DNA of 64,000 nucleotides from Hyphomicrobium sp. (GCA_003987725.1 RXJH01000001.1:372001-436000), one strand, 5' to 3'. Positions 35,683-45,765 are shown, counted from the stretch's first letter. Translations and numbers: made by a program. Notes: generated from the sequence alone by a model not told the origin.

Positions 35683-38600
35683 ATGATTGCCCGCCTTCTC
35701 TCCTTTTCGGTTCATCAGCGCTGGCTCGTCGTGATGCTTACGGTGGCGGCGGCTGCCTACGGTATTTATTCGCTGAATAGGCTGCCGATAGATGCCGTTC
35801 CCGACATCACGAACAATCAAGTGCAGATCAACACTCTTGCGCCGTCGCTCTCACCTGTCGATGTTGAGAAGCAAGTCACTTTTCCGGTGGAGACCGCACT
35901 CGCCGGAATTTCCGGGCTTGAATACACGAGGTCCTTGTCGCGGAACGGGTTTTCACAGGTAACTGCGGTTTTTGCCGAGAAGACGGATATCTACTTCGCC
36001 CGCCAACAAGTCGGAGAGCGACTGCGGGAAGCCGAAAAAAATCTACCGGATGGTATTGCGCCCAAGCTTGGTCCGATCTCAACCGGGCTCGGCGAAATCT
36101 ACATGTGGACTGTGCAGTATGCGCCTTCGGCAGCCGCGCAGGTGAACGACGGCAGCCCGGGCTTGCAAAGCGACGGCAGCTATCTCACTGCCGAAGGTCA
36201 GCGGTTGACGACGGAGATTGAGCGCGCGGCGTATCTGCGGACGGTCCAGGACTGGATCATTCGCCCGCAGATGATCACGGTGCCTGGTATCGCGGGTATC
36301 GACGTCATCGGAGGCTTCGAAAAGCACTATCTTGTTCAACCAGATCCCGCGCGGCTTACGGCGCTCAACCTCTCGTTCTCCGATGTGGCGCAGGCGCTCG
36401 AGCAAAACAACGTCAACCGAGGCGCGGGGTACGTCGAGAAAAACGGCGAAGGCTTCGCTGTGATAAGCATCGGCCGTCTCACGACACCGGAACAAATTTC
36501 AAACACCGTCATCACAACACGCAATGGCGTCGCTATCCGCATCAGGGATGTTGCCGAAGTACGTATCGGAGGGGAGATCCGAACCGGCAGCGCCAGCGAA
36601 AATGGTCAAGAGGTGGTGGTCGGAACGGCCCTCATGCTGATTGGCGGCAACAGCCGCACGGTCGCCGCCGCTGTCGACGCCAGGATGCAGCAGATACGGA
36701 AGAGCCTTCCTCCCGGCATAGAAGCGCAAACCGTCCTCGATCGCACGCTCCTGGTGGATGCGACGATCGCAACCGTGAGCAAGAACCTTGCCGAAGGTGC
36801 GCTGCTGGTCATCGTCGTGCTGTTCCTGCTGCTCGGGAACTTCCGCGCTGCGCTGATTACGGCATGCGTCATTCCTCTGGCGATGCTCCTGACGATGACG
36901 GGCATGGTGCAGACCGGGATCAGTGCCAATCTGATGAGCCTCGGCGCCCTCGATTTCGGTCTCATTGTCGATGGCGCCGTCATCATTGCGGAGAACGCAC
37001 TCCGCCGAATAGCAGAGCATCAGCACGGCATTGGCCGCAAGCTGAGACTCGATGAGCGTTTGCAAACGGTCATCCAATCCGCTGAGGAAATGATCAAGCC
37101 GTCAGTCTACGGCCAGGCGATCATCATTCTTGTCTACGTTCCCTTGCTTACCTTCACGGGGATCGAAGGTAAAATGTTCGAGCCCATGGCTCTGACGGTC
37201 ATCATCGCTCTCGTCGCGGCATTTGCGCTCTCGGTGACGTTCGTTCCAGCTGCAATTGCGATCGCGCTTTCCGGTCGCGTCGAGGAAAAGGAGAACGTGC
37301 TGGTTCGCGTTCTGAAAAGAATTTACGAACCGGTGTTGCGTCGGGCCCTTGCTCGCCCGGTCGGCTTCGTTTTGAGCGCGGTAGCTTTGCTGGCCGTCGC
37401 CGGGACCCTGCTTTCGAAGATGGGGCAGGAATTCATACCGGCGCTCGACGAGAAGAACCTTGCGATGCAGGCCATCCGCATCCCAAGCACGTCCCTTTCT
37501 CAATCCCAAAAAATGCAAAGCGAGCTGGAAAAAGTTGTCAGCACGTTTCCCGAAGTCGCCTTCATCTATTCGAAGACGGGTACGGCGGAGGTTGCTTCCG
37601 ATCCGATGCCGCCCAATGCATCGGACACATTCATCATCTTGAAGCCCGCAAAGGATTGGCCCGACCCAACCTTGGGCAAGGATGCTCTCGTCGCAAAAAT
37701 CCAAACTGCCATCGAGAAGCAACCCGGCAATAATCTCGTCTTCTCGCAACCGATACAGATGAGGTTCAACGAACTTCTGGCGGGTTCGCGGGGCGACCTC
37801 GCCGTCAAAATCTTCGGCGAAGATTTCGAGCCGATGCTGCGCACGGCCAGCCAAGTCGCATCGATTTTGCGCGGAACGCCGGGCGCGACAGACATCAGTG
37901 TCGAGCAGGCCACGGGCCTTCCCTTTCTGGCGATCAAGATCAATCAAGATGAAATCGCGCGATTTGGCCTCAGCATTATGGCGGTTCAAGACGTTATTGG
38001 CGCCGCGATCGGCGGCCGGGAAGCCGGCGTGGTGTTCGAGGGCGACCGCCGATACCCGATCGTAGTCCGTCTTCCCGACGGCATGCGCGAGGATCTGGAA
38101 AGGCTCAAGCACCTACCGGTGACATTGCCGCCCGATCGCAACGGAAAGACTTCGTCTGTCCTATTGGAGCAGTTGGCGAGTTTCGAATTCACCGAAGGGC
38201 CAAACCAGATCAGCCGTGAGAACGGCAAGCGGCGTGTCGTCGTGACTGCCAATATTCGTGGACGCGACATCGCTTCCGTTGTCTCGGAGGCGCAGCAGAG
38301 AGTGGCCGAGAAGATCGTGGTCCCGTCAGGCTATTACATTTCCTGGGGCGGCCAATTCGAAAACCTCGCAGCTGCGCAGCAACGCATGTTGATCGTGGTG
38401 CCGGCGTGCTTCTTCGTGATCTTTTTATTGCTCTATTCGGCGCTTGGATCACCTCGCGATGCGCTTTTGGTATTCTCAGCCGTACCGCTTGCCTGGACCG
38501 GGGGCGTTATCGCCTTATGGCTTCGGGATATGCCGTTTTCAGTATCGGCGGCTGTCGGCTTTATCGCGCTGTCCGGCGTGGCGGTGCTCAACGGTCTCGT

Positions 38601-38925
38601 AATGATGACGAGCTTCAATCAGCTCGTCGAGCAAGGCGTGCAGCGTCGAAAGGCCATTTTCGTCGGCGCGGTTACGCGCCTCAGGCCGGTGATCATGACA
38701 GCACTCGTCGCTTCGCTCGGATTTGTTCCGATGGCAATTTCTACCGGGACGGGCGCGGAAGTTCAGAAACCACTCGCGACGGTCGTTATCGGAGGTCTTG
38801 TCAGCGCCACCATCCTCACGCTCATCGTCCTGCCGGCGCTATGCGCGAAGTTTGGGAGCAAGTCCGCCACGCGGCAGGAACGCGAGACCCAAATGCCGGC
38901 ACTTGCGTCTGAGAGGGCAGCATGA
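35683..38925 (+). CDS. czcA: CzcA-type heavy-metal RND efflux pump
   Basis: A 1080-residue HME-RND proton antiporter that exports Co/Zn/Cd-type cations. It has 12 membrane helices in two sets of six with two large periplasmic loops. Helix 4 carries the CzcA signature GALDFGLIVDGAVIIAEN with the proton-relay acidic residues. The N-terminus is MIARLLSFSVHQRWLVV. The gene is coupled to the next small gene by ATGA overlap. Confidence 0.93.
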   Translation: MIARLLSFSVHQRWLVVMLTVAAAAYGIYSLNRLPIDAVPDITNNQVQINTLAPSLSPVDVEKQVTFPVETALAGISGLEYTRSLSRNGFSQVTAVFAEKTDIYFARQQVGERLREAEKNLPDGIAPKLGPISTGLGEIYMWTVQYAPSAAAQVNDGSPGLQSDGSYLTAEGQRLTTEIERAAYLRTVQDWIIRPQMITVPGIAGIDVIGGFEKHYLVQPDPARLTALNLSFSDVAQALEQNNVNRGAGYVEKNGEGFAVISIGRLTTPEQISNTVITTRNGVAIRIRDVAEVRIGGEIRTGSASENGQEVVVGTALMLIGGNSRTVAAAVDARMQQIRKSLPPGIEAQTVLDRTLLVDATIATVSKNLAEGALLVIVVLFLLLGNFRAALITACVIPLAMLLTMTGMVQTGISANLMSLGALDFGLIVDGAVIIAENALRRIAEHQHGIGRKLRLDERLQTVIQSAEEMIKPSVYGQAIIILVYVPLLTFTGIEGKMFEPMALTVIIALVAAFALSVTFVPAAIAIALSGRVEEKENVLVRVLKRIYEPVLRRALARPVGFVLSAVALLAVAGTLLSKMGQEFIPALDEKNLAMQAIRIPSTSLSQSQKMQSELEKVVSTFPEVAFIYSKTGTAEVASDPMPPNASDTFIILKPAKDWPDPTLGKDALVAKIQTAIEKQPGNNLVFSQPIQMRFNELLAGSRGDLAVKIFGEDFEPMLRTASQVASILRGTPGATDISVEQATGLPFLAIKINQDEIARFGLSIMAVQDVIGAAIGGREAGVVFEGDRRYPIVVRLPDGMREDLERLKHLPVTLPPDRNGKTSSVLLEQLASFEFTEGPNQISRENGKRRVVVTANIRGRDIASVVSEAQQRVAEKIVVPSGYYISWGGQFENLAAAQQRMLIVVPACFFVIFLLLYSALGSPRDALLVFSAVPLAWTGGVIALWLRDMPFSVSAAVGFIALSGVAVLNGLVMMTSFNQLVEQGVQRRKAIFVGAVTRLRPVIMTALVASLGFVPMAISTGTGAEVQKPLATVVIGGLVSATILTLIVLPALCAKFGSKSATRQERETQMPALASERAA

Positions 38926-39470
38926 CCTCCAGATATCGAACGCACGGGACGCGCACGAGTGCGGTATCTCGATCAAACTCCCATCGCAGCGCCGAGGCGC
39001 GAGTGGAAGCAATGAAGGCCCAGATCAGGAACCGCAATCCGTGGAAGATCCGCCTTTTGGCATCGTTCCTCCTTGCAGTAATGTTGCCAGCCGCCGTGCT
39101 CGCCGCACCGCTGCGCTACTGCATTGGCCAGAATGGTCATCGCGGCATCGAATTCGTTCACGCCAAAGGTTCTTCGCATACCTATTCCGGCGTGAAGGCT
39201 CGTCTGCACACAGCGGATCATTCTGTCGGCACACCGCACATCATCGGCTCGCATTGCGAGGATAGGCAGCTGCTTCCTACGGCTGCCAAGCCCGCATCGT
39301 GCATCCGCGCAACTCCGGTTCCTCAGCCATTACTCGATAAGCATTATCGCCTTCACATAAAGTCTGACACGAAGGAGCGGGCCACGCGACCTGCCCTCTG
39401 GCCAAGATCAGATTTTCATCATCCCGATCCTCGCCTGGTTTCTCTCAGGACCGTCGTGTTGCTGAACTAG
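38922..39470 (+). CDS. Small exported Cys/His protein coupled to czcA
   Basis: A protein of up to 182 residues overlapping the czcA stop (ATGA). An internal signal-like helix (about 44-61) is followed by RYCIGQNGHRGIEFVH and further Cys/His (SHCEDRQ, ASCIRAT). Similar short periplasmic proteins occur in RND metal-efflux operons and may bind metal or modulate the pump, as CzcI does. An ATG at 39012 would give a more usual signal peptide. Confidence 0.7.
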   Translation: MTSRYRTHGTRTSAVSRSNSHRSAEARVEAMKAQIRNRNPWKIRLLASFLLAVMLPAAVLAAPLRYCIGQNGHRGIEFVHAKGSSHTYSGVKARLHTADHSVGTPHIIGSHCEDRQLLPTAAKPASCIRATPVPQPLLDKHYRLHIKSDTKERATRPALWPRSDFHHPDPRLVSLRTVVLLN

Positions 39471-39661
39471 ATCGACACCGAGCAGGATAAGACCAGCTTC
39501 CCACCATCAGAGGGCAATGCGCCCAGAAGCTACCGCGCCACGCGACCGGTGCGGCCGATTCCTGCTGTCTGCTTCTCAAGTTCTATTCAGCGATTGGTGC
39601 GGTCCCTCCTTTTCGCGCCTGACGCTGAAGACAGGAAACCTCATCGATAGGAACAGAAAAA

Positions 39662-39997
39662 ATGCTCGGAATTAATTGGCCTTCATCGCTTCGCTTTCTT
39701 ATGTGTTCGGCGGCCGCTGCCACGTTTATCGGCGCGAGCCTCAGTCCGGTTGCGGCGCAGAGCGCCGGGAAGGGCATCGGCTCATTCGGATCTCTGGTCG
39801 TTGCCGATGCGCATCCCTATCGGCACTGCCACAATCTTCCTCGGAAAACGTATTGCCATAAAACCGATCGGTTGCCGCGGAACTGGCCGCCGAATACGAA
39901 CACGCCGCACAACTCGGAGACGGAAGGAGACTCGCGAAGAGACTGCGCGCCGGGCTCACGCGACTGCAACCCAATCTCCCGCAACGGCAAAGGATGA
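39662..39997 (+). CDS. Exported His/Cys-rich hypothetical protein
   Basis: A 111-residue protein with a signal peptide (about 1-32, VAAQ). The mature part contains HPYRHCHNLPRKTYCHK and CAPGSRDC, a pattern suited to metal binding. It lies downstream of the metal pump and may belong to the resistance region. No named family recognised. Confidence 0.65.
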   Translation: MLGINWPSSLRFLMCSAAAATFIGASLSPVAAQSAGKGIGSFGSLVVADAHPYRHCHNLPRKTYCHKTDRLPRNWPPNTNTPHNSETEGDSRRDCAPGSRDCNPISRNGKG

Positions 39998-40137
39998 GCA
40001 GGCGAAGCTGCCGAGGTGCAGTAAGCGCCTCGGCACGCCGTGCTGCAGCCTGTTCGCCCCGCGCGGCGCCATTCGCAGGATATGCGCGAAAACAACGAAA
40101 GCATTGATCGATTACTGGTCGAAACAGGGGTTCGACG

Positions 40138-40515
40138 ATGAAACCACAAAGCGCTGCGGCCAAGCTTAGCGCCCATCCCAGGCGATCCGCATTCAAACCG
40201 GACCATTCACCATCGTCGGAAGCGGATACCTTTGAGCGATGGGCTGTGGATTTGGACCAATCGCGAAAATTAGTCGCCGCACAAATCATCGACTCCGTCC
40301 GGAGCAAATGGGGCACGGCAGTCGCGCTACAGGCCGCAACGGGAATCTCGCAAACGGAAATCTCTCGCCTTCGGCATGGAAAATTCGAACGCTTCTCTCT
40401 GGAGAGATTGGTGCGCTTGCTTCGGATTGTCGATCCCGAAGTCGAGATCAAGCTTCAGGTTACGGTCATGCGGAAATCCCAACCGCGAACGTCAAAAATT
40501 AGACAAGTTCCGTAG
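40138..40515 (+). CDS. XRE-family HTH protein, HigA-like
   Basis: A 125-residue DNA-binding protein with the HTH AVALQAATGISQTEISRLRHG and a following KFERFSLERLVRLLRIVDPE, as in HigA-type antitoxins (XRE/Cro). A long polar N-terminus (about 35 residues) is atypical. No toxin gene adjoins it, so it may be an orphan regulator or relic of a toxin-antitoxin pair. Confidence 0.72.
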   Translation: MKPQSAAAKLSAHPRRSAFKPDHSPSSEADTFERWAVDLDQSRKLVAAQIIDSVRSKWGTAVALQAATGISQTEISRLRHGKFERFSLERLVRLLRIVDPEVEIKLQVTVMRKSQPRTSKIRQVP

Positions 40516-40595
40516 GACGATATCGTCCATCCAAACCGGTTCTTTCGTGTAGGTATTGCAGCCGATTATTCAAAAAAGGGCCCACGAAATTCCGC

Positions 40596-40626
40596 TTGCT
40601 CCTACAGTCGCTAGAGAAATTAGGCT
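40596..40626 (+). promoter_or_regulatory. MerR-type promoter 3, for the P-type ATPase gene
   Basis: TTGCTC (40596-40601), a 19-base spacer containing CTACAGTCGCTAGAG, and TAGGCT (40621-40626). It matches promoters 1 and 2, 25 bases before the ATPase start. It is likely the target of the MerR-type regulator at 32.9-33.3 kb. Confidence 0.82.
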
Positions 40627-40651
40627 TGCTCCTAAATGAGAGGATCAAGCC

Positions 40652-42898
40652 ATGACGACCCATGAAATCCGCTATCGCATCGACGGGATGGATTGCGGCG
40701 CCTGCGCGGCAAAAATCGAAACGGCGGTGCGTCGCTTGGCCGAGGTCTCAGAGGTCAACGTCAGCTTTCCGTCAGAGACGATGACTGTCCGCCATCGAGG
40801 CAATGCGGATCTTCTGGAAGCTATCGAGAAGACTATCAGGGGCCTCGGATTCACACTCGAATCTGCACCCTCGCCGAAGTCATTGGACGTAAGAATGCCG
40901 GCAGCCGCAGGCTCGTGCTGTGCCGGCGGACGCGACCGGGGAGAAAATGCTCGCGAACACGCGCTCCATGGCGTGGCTGCCCACGGCCACGGACACGATG
41001 AGCGAGTAAGGCACGGCGTATGGTGGACGTCGACCAAAGGTCGGCTGACAATTGTTTCCGGTCTGGCGCTCGCCACGGCCTGGGCCGCGGGCAAATTGCT
41101 TCCAGGACTGGAATTTTGGTTCTTCAGCGCCGCCATGCTGATCGGGCTTGTTCCCATCGCACGGCGTGCCGCGATGGCTGCGCGTACGGGCACGCCTTTT
41201 TCAATCGAGATGCTGATGTCGATCGCTGCAGTCGGCGCGGTCATCATCGGTGCGAGCGAGGAAGCCGCCGCCGTCGTGTTTCTGTTCCAGATCGGCGAAT
41301 TGCTGGAGGGTGTCGCCGCCGGAAAGGCGCGCGCCAGTATTCAATCGCTTACCAAGCTGGTGCCCAAAACGGCACTGCTCGAAGAAAATGGCCAAACGCG
41401 TGAGGTGCAAGCCGAAAGCCTAATCGTCGGCTCGACGATCCTCGTGCGGCCCGGGGATCGCATTCCCGCTGACGGTATCGTTCTCTCGGGTGAAAGCACA
41501 ATTGACGAAGCACCGGTTACGGGAGAGAGCGTGCCTGTGCGCAAGGGCGCCGGCGCAGCCGCTTTCGCCGGCACCATAAATGGCGAGGCGGTCCTGCGTA
41601 TTCACGTCACTGCCGCCGCCGAGGACAATACGATCGCGCGCGTCGTGAAGCTTGTCGAGCAAGCACAGGAAGCTAAGGCACCCTCGGAGCGTTTCATCAA
41701 TCGCTTCGCAAGCTATTACACGCCGTCCGTGGTGATCGTCGCTGCCCTGGTCGCGCTCGTGCCTCCCCTCTTTTTTGACGGAAGTCTGAGCGAGTGGACC
41801 TATAAGGGTCTCGCCATCTTGTTGATCGGCTGCCCTTGCGCCCTTGTCATCTCGACGCCTGCCGCAATCGCAGCGGCGCTTTCATCCGGCGCCCGTCGCG
41901 GCTTGCTGATCAAGGGCGGCGCCGTTCTTGAGCGACTTCGAGACGTCACGGCCGTGGCGCTCGACAAAACAGGCACGCTGACGGCGGGGAAGCCGCGCGT
42001 AACGGACGTTATGGCCTTTGGACGCAGCGAAGCCGAGGTCTTGCGGCTGGCGGCGGCGCTCGAGAGGGGATCCAGCCATCCGCTCGCAAAGGCTATTCTT
42101 GATCGTGTTGCGGACCAGGAAATTGAAGTCCCGCCCGTCTCCAACGCAAAAGCCTTGGGAGGGAAAGGCGTAAGCGGACTAGTCGAAGGGGTCGACACGT
42201 TCTTCGGCTCGCCGCTGGCCGCCGCCGCAACGGCGGCGCTTACCCCCGACCAGTCGGCCACGGTAACGGCGTTTAACGAGGAGGGAAAAACCGTCTCGAT
42301 TCTCATTGCCGATGGCCGCATCGTCGGCGTGTTGGCCATGCGCGACGAGCCACGTGCTGATGCGCTCTCTGGCCTGCGGGCTCTCACCGCCAGCGGCATC
42401 AAGACCGTCATGCTCACCGGCGACAACCAGCGCACCGCCGAAGCCATCGGGCGGCAACTGGGGATCGAAGTCTATGCCGAGCTCCTGCCGGAGGACAAAC
42501 AACGCATCGTCGGCGAACTTCGCGAGAAGGGATTCGTGGTTGCAAAGATCGGCGACGGCATCAACGACGCGCCGGCACTCGCCGCAGCAGATATCGGTAT
42601 CGCCATGGGCGGCGGCACGGACGTCGCACTCGAAACGGCGGATGCAGCGATACTGCACGGCCGCGTCGGCGATATCAAAGAGATGATTACGCTGTCGAAA
42701 AATACCATGGCGAACATCCATCAAAACGTCGCCATCGCTCTAGGTCTCAAGGCGATATTTCTAGTGACGACGATAATCGGCGTTACTGGACTATGGCCCG
42801 CAATTCTCGCCGACACAGGTGCTACTGTTTTGGTCACAGGCAATGCGATGCGGCTGCTGCGCACGAAACCCCAACGCGCTTTTTCAGGTGGGGACTAG
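40652..42898 (+). CDS. zntA: Zn/Cd/Pb-exporting P1B-type ATPase (CadA/ZntA)
   Basis: A 748-residue heavy-metal ATPase. The HMA domain has Cys15/Cys18 (GMDCGACAAKIE). A Cys and His cluster follows (SCCAGG, AAHGHGHDERVRHG), then membrane helices, TGES (VTGESVPV), the metal-site Cys394-Pro-Cys396, phosphorylated Asp438 in DKTGTLT, HP motif SSHPLAKAI, and GDGINDAPAL. The CPC motif with these N-terminal Cys fits the Zn/Cd/Pb subgroup. It is controlled by a MerR-type promoter. A GAGG lies nine bases before the ATG. Confidence 0.94.
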   Translation: MTTHEIRYRIDGMDCGACAAKIETAVRRLAEVSEVNVSFPSETMTVRHRGNADLLEAIEKTIRGLGFTLESAPSPKSLDVRMPAAAGSCCAGGRDRGENAREHALHGVAAHGHGHDERVRHGVWWTSTKGRLTIVSGLALATAWAAGKLLPGLEFWFFSAAMLIGLVPIARRAAMAARTGTPFSIEMLMSIAAVGAVIIGASEEAAAVVFLFQIGELLEGVAAGKARASIQSLTKLVPKTALLEENGQTREVQAESLIVGSTILVRPGDRIPADGIVLSGESTIDEAPVTGESVPVRKGAGAAAFAGTINGEAVLRIHVTAAAEDNTIARVVKLVEQAQEAKAPSERFINRFASYYTPSVVIVAALVALVPPLFFDGSLSEWTYKGLAILLIGCPCALVISTPAAIAAALSSGARRGLLIKGGAVLERLRDVTAVALDKTGTLTAGKPRVTDVMAFGRSEAEVLRLAAALERGSSHPLAKAILDRVADQEIEVPPVSNAKALGGKGVSGLVEGVDTFFGSPLAAAATAALTPDQSATVTAFNEEGKTVSILIADGRIVGVLAMRDEPRADALSGLRALTASGIKTVMLTGDNQRTAEAIGRQLGIEVYAELLPEDKQRIVGELREKGFVVAKIGDGINDAPALAAADIGIAMGGGTDVALETADAAILHGRVGDIKEMITLSKNTMANIHQNVAIALGLKAIFLVTTIIGVTGLWPAILADTGATVLVTGNAMRLLRTKPQRAFSGGD

Positions 42899-42998
42899 GC
42901 TTTCCTGCCAGAATACATCGATGGATGGGATGCAGCATCGGCCGGCAGGGAGGCTGAAAAGCCCCCGAGTTTGATGCCGACCGATTGGAAGCCTCGTG

Positions 42999-43166
42999 TC
43001 ACGCGGCCAATCTGACGTCGGCCTTTGGGTATCCCGAACTTGCGGTCGCGCTATTTACCTTCGCGCGTGATCGTCCCCAGCTCCAGTCGTTGTAAGCCAG
43101 GGCTATTGCGAACACGGCGAACGCCGCGAGGCACAGCACAAGATAGTACATTTCGAATGTCGTCAT
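42999..43166 (-). CDS. Small one-helix membrane protein
   Basis: A 55-residue protein (MTTFEMYYLVLCLAAFAV onward, then YNDWSWG) with one membrane helix and a polar tail. A GGGAGGCG precedes the ATG. An FNR/FixK-type box is centred about 61 bases upstream of the start, so it may be made at low oxygen. Function unknown. Confidence 0.68.
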   Translation of the reverse strand: MTTFEMYYLVLCLAAFAVFAIALAYNDWSWGRSRAKVNSATASSGYPKADVRLAA

Positions 43167-43220
43167 TGTCGCCTCCCTTAGAAGAGTGAGGCGAGTTTAG
43201 AGCGGCGCCGAATTGATGAA

Positions 43221-43234
43221 TTGACCTACGTCAA
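43221..43234. promoter_or_regulatory. FNR/FixK-type box (anaerobox)
   Basis: TTGACCTACGTCAA, a perfect TTGA-N6-TCAA dyad, between the divergent small membrane protein gene and the DUF3141-pta-ackA-fabI genes. It suggests oxygen control by a Crp/Fnr-family activator. Confidence 0.78.
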
Positions 43235-43455
43235 TTGCGAGAAACATCCGTGCTCGCCCAGCTGCAGCCGGCCGGCGCGCCAGTCTGTGACGCTTCTTTG
43301 ACGATCACCAAGATCGACGGCATCAGCATTCTTGACAAGGATTTCTACCTAACGGCGGCACGCAAGGTTACCCAATCCTAATCTTGATTCCCCGCGACGT
43401 CGGCATATGTTGCCGAGACCGGTATGCGGGCTGACAGGTGCGTGGGTAGCTGCAT

Positions 43456-45720
43456 ATGTCTGATCCAGAGATTGCTCCAGAGATCGCATTCGGCCGAGAC
43501 ACTCGTGTCCTATCGCCATTTGCTTTGGCCCAGGATGCTTGGACATATTCGGTTGACGCCTGGCAGCGCAGTGTTCTTTTCCTTGATGCTCTCGAGCAAA
43601 GAAGCGCGAGGTATCATGAGCATGCCGCCAAGTCCGCACCGCATGTGCTCAAGTTTGCTTGCGAGCTTCTCGTCGACGGTCGAAAATTGCCGAAGCCCGT
43701 AAACTATGGGCTCGTGCGCATCGTCCCGTCTGAGGACGACAAACCAGACAAGTATAAGCGGCCATTCGTGATCGTGGACCCGAGGGCCGGGCATGGGCCA
43801 GGCATTGGAGGATTCAAGCCCCAGAGCGAGATCGGCGTGGCGCTTAAGGCCAGACATCCTTGCTACTTCATCGGCTTCCTTCCGGACCCGGTTCCGGGCC
43901 AGACCATAGGAGATATCGCCGAGGCGGAAGCAGTTTTCCTCGAGCACGTGATCAATCTTCACCCGGATGCCGATGGCAAGCCTGCCGTGATCGGAAATTG
44001 CCAAGCGGGTTGGGCCGTCATGATGCTCGCAGCAGAACGACCCGATCTTTTCGGTCCGCTCATCCTGGCGGGTTCACCCCTGTCGTATTGGGCGGGTGTG
44101 CCGAAGCAGAACCCGATGCGTTACACCGCCGGCGTGCTTGGTGGCAGCTGGCTCACCGCTCTTCTGGGGGACGCCGGGAACGGCAAGTTCGATGGAGCGT
44201 GGCTTGTCTCGAATTTCGAGAATCTCAACCCGGCAAATACTCTTTGGACGAAACATTACAATTTGTACTCAAAAATCGACAGCGAGGCGCCACGCTATCT
44301 GGACTTCGAGCAGTGGTGGGGCGGACATGTGCTGCTGAACTCCGGCGAAATGCAATTCATCACTGATGAGCTGTTTGTTGGAAACAAGCTCTCGTCGGCC
44401 GAACTCACGTCCTCCAACGGTACGCGCTTAGACCTTCGCAACATTCGCTCGCCAATTGTCGTGTTCTGCTCCAAAGCGGACAACATCACGCCGCCACCTC
44501 AGGCCCTGGATTGGATCCTCGATCTCTACGACAGTGTCGACGATATCCGCGCCCACGGCCAGACGATCGTCTACTCGGTGCACGAGTCCATCGGGCATCT
44601 CGGCATCTTCGTTTCGGGGTCGGTGGCCAAGAAGGAGCACGATGAATTCGCGAGCAACATCGACTTGATCGATGCCTTGCCGCCTGGGCTCTATAAAGCC
44701 GTCATGACCCCAAAGGACGGGGCTGACCCATCGGCCAATCTGATTGGCGGCGACTATCTGGTTCGATTTGAAGCCCGTTCTTTGGAAGACATCCGCGCGC
44801 TTGGTGACAACTCTGTGGAAGATGATCGCGAGTTTGCGGCAGTGGCACGTCTCTCACAAATAAATCTCGGGCTGTACCGAACGTTTCTTCAGCCGTGGGT
44901 AAAAATGTGGGCGAACGAGAGCACGGCGGAATGGATGCGCAGGCTGCATCCACTGCGAATGCAGTATGAGATTTTCTCGGATGCCAATCCGCTTCTGAAG
45001 CCTCTTTTGTCCAACGTCGAGTTTGTTCAGGAAAACCGCCAACCCGTTCCGGAAGGCAACATCCTCTGGCAGGCTCAGGAGCGATGGAGCAAGTGGCTCA
45101 TCGATGGGCTCGATGCGTACCGCGACGTTCGCGATAATGCGATGGAGGCATGGTTCCATGCCTTTTACGGTTCGCCGCTCCTGCAGGCTCTCGTTGGGCT
45201 CAGGGCTTCCAGTGACATTCCTCGCCATAGGCCGGGTGCTGACCCCGCCCATCTCGCCCTGGTTGGTGAAAAAATTGCGGATCTCAAGAACCGAATGTCC
45301 GAGGGTGGTCCACGTGAAGCCGTCATTCGCGCGCTGATCTATGTTCGCATGCCAGATGGCGTCGTGGATGAGCGTGGGTTCAATCTTCTCCGCCGCATGC
45401 GAGAAGAGGCCGGAAAAGGCGTTTCGCTGGCCACATTCAAGCAGATCCTGCGAGAGCAATTTCTGATGCTGCTGCTGGATGAGCGTCGCGCCATCGATAC
45501 CATTCCAATCATGCTCGCAAGAAATCCAGACCTCGCGTCCCGTATGAAGGGAAAGTTCGATCGAATGATCGAGCTGGTTGGGGTCCATAGCAAAGCGGCG
45601 CTGACGCGGCTGACGGAAATCGAGGAGATTTTCGAAAACGAAGACACTCGGATTTCGCCTTCAAAGCAAACAGGGGTCGGCCCGTCTGAAGCAACGTCCA
45701 GGGCTCCGAAACATCACTGA
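43456..45720 (+). CDS. DUF3141 protein (PhaC-like alpha/beta hydrolase)
   Basis: A 754-residue protein with an N-terminal poly-hydroxyalkanoate-synthase-like alpha/beta hydrolase domain. The nucleophile elbow is IGNCQAGWA with Cys182, as in PHA synthases; HGPGIGGFKPQSEIGVAL and GHLGIFVSG fit the fold, the latter holding the likely catalytic His. The C-terminal 300 residues are helical. DUF3141 proteins commonly precede pta-ackA-fabI in alphaproteobacteria. The substrate is not known; an acyl-CoA transfer role is an inference. Confidence 0.85.
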   Translation: MSDPEIAPEIAFGRDTRVLSPFALAQDAWTYSVDAWQRSVLFLDALEQRSARYHEHAAKSAPHVLKFACELLVDGRKLPKPVNYGLVRIVPSEDDKPDKYKRPFVIVDPRAGHGPGIGGFKPQSEIGVALKARHPCYFIGFLPDPVPGQTIGDIAEAEAVFLEHVINLHPDADGKPAVIGNCQAGWAVMMLAAERPDLFGPLILAGSPLSYWAGVPKQNPMRYTAGVLGGSWLTALLGDAGNGKFDGAWLVSNFENLNPANTLWTKHYNLYSKIDSEAPRYLDFEQWWGGHVLLNSGEMQFITDELFVGNKLSSAELTSSNGTRLDLRNIRSPIVVFCSKADNITPPPQALDWILDLYDSVDDIRAHGQTIVYSVHESIGHLGIFVSGSVAKKEHDEFASNIDLIDALPPGLYKAVMTPKDGADPSANLIGGDYLVRFEARSLEDIRALGDNSVEDDREFAAVARLSQINLGLYRTFLQPWVKMWANESTAEWMRRLHPLRMQYEIFSDANPLLKPLLSNVEFVQENRQPVPEGNILWQAQERWSKWLIDGLDAYRDVRDNAMEAWFHAFYGSPLLQALVGLRASSDIPRHRPGADPAHLALVGEKIADLKNRMSEGGPREAVIRALIYVRMPDGVVDERGFNLLRRMREEAGKGVSLATFKQILREQFLMLLLDERRAIDTIPIMLARNPDLASRMKGKFDRMIELVGVHSKAALTRLTEIEEIFENEDTRISPSKQTGVGPSEATSRAPKHH

Positions 45721-45765
45721 ATAGCTGCCGCCCCGAGGGAGCAATCATTTCTGAGGAGTGCCATT

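Noticed and set aside
37102-38112. A 336-codon antisense frame within czcA
   Set aside because: Shadow of czcA; no domain and no ribosome site.
40082-40141. A 19-codon ORF (MRENNESIDRLLVETGVRR) overlapping the XRE-type gene start
   Set aside because: Too short to judge; I looked for a HigB-type toxin here and did not find one.
43250-43381. A 43-codon GTG frame (LAQLQPAGAPVCDASL and on) between the FNR/FixK box and the DUF3141 gene
   Set aside because: Somewhat protein-like but no ribosome site and no recognised family; could be a fragment, not enough support to annotate.
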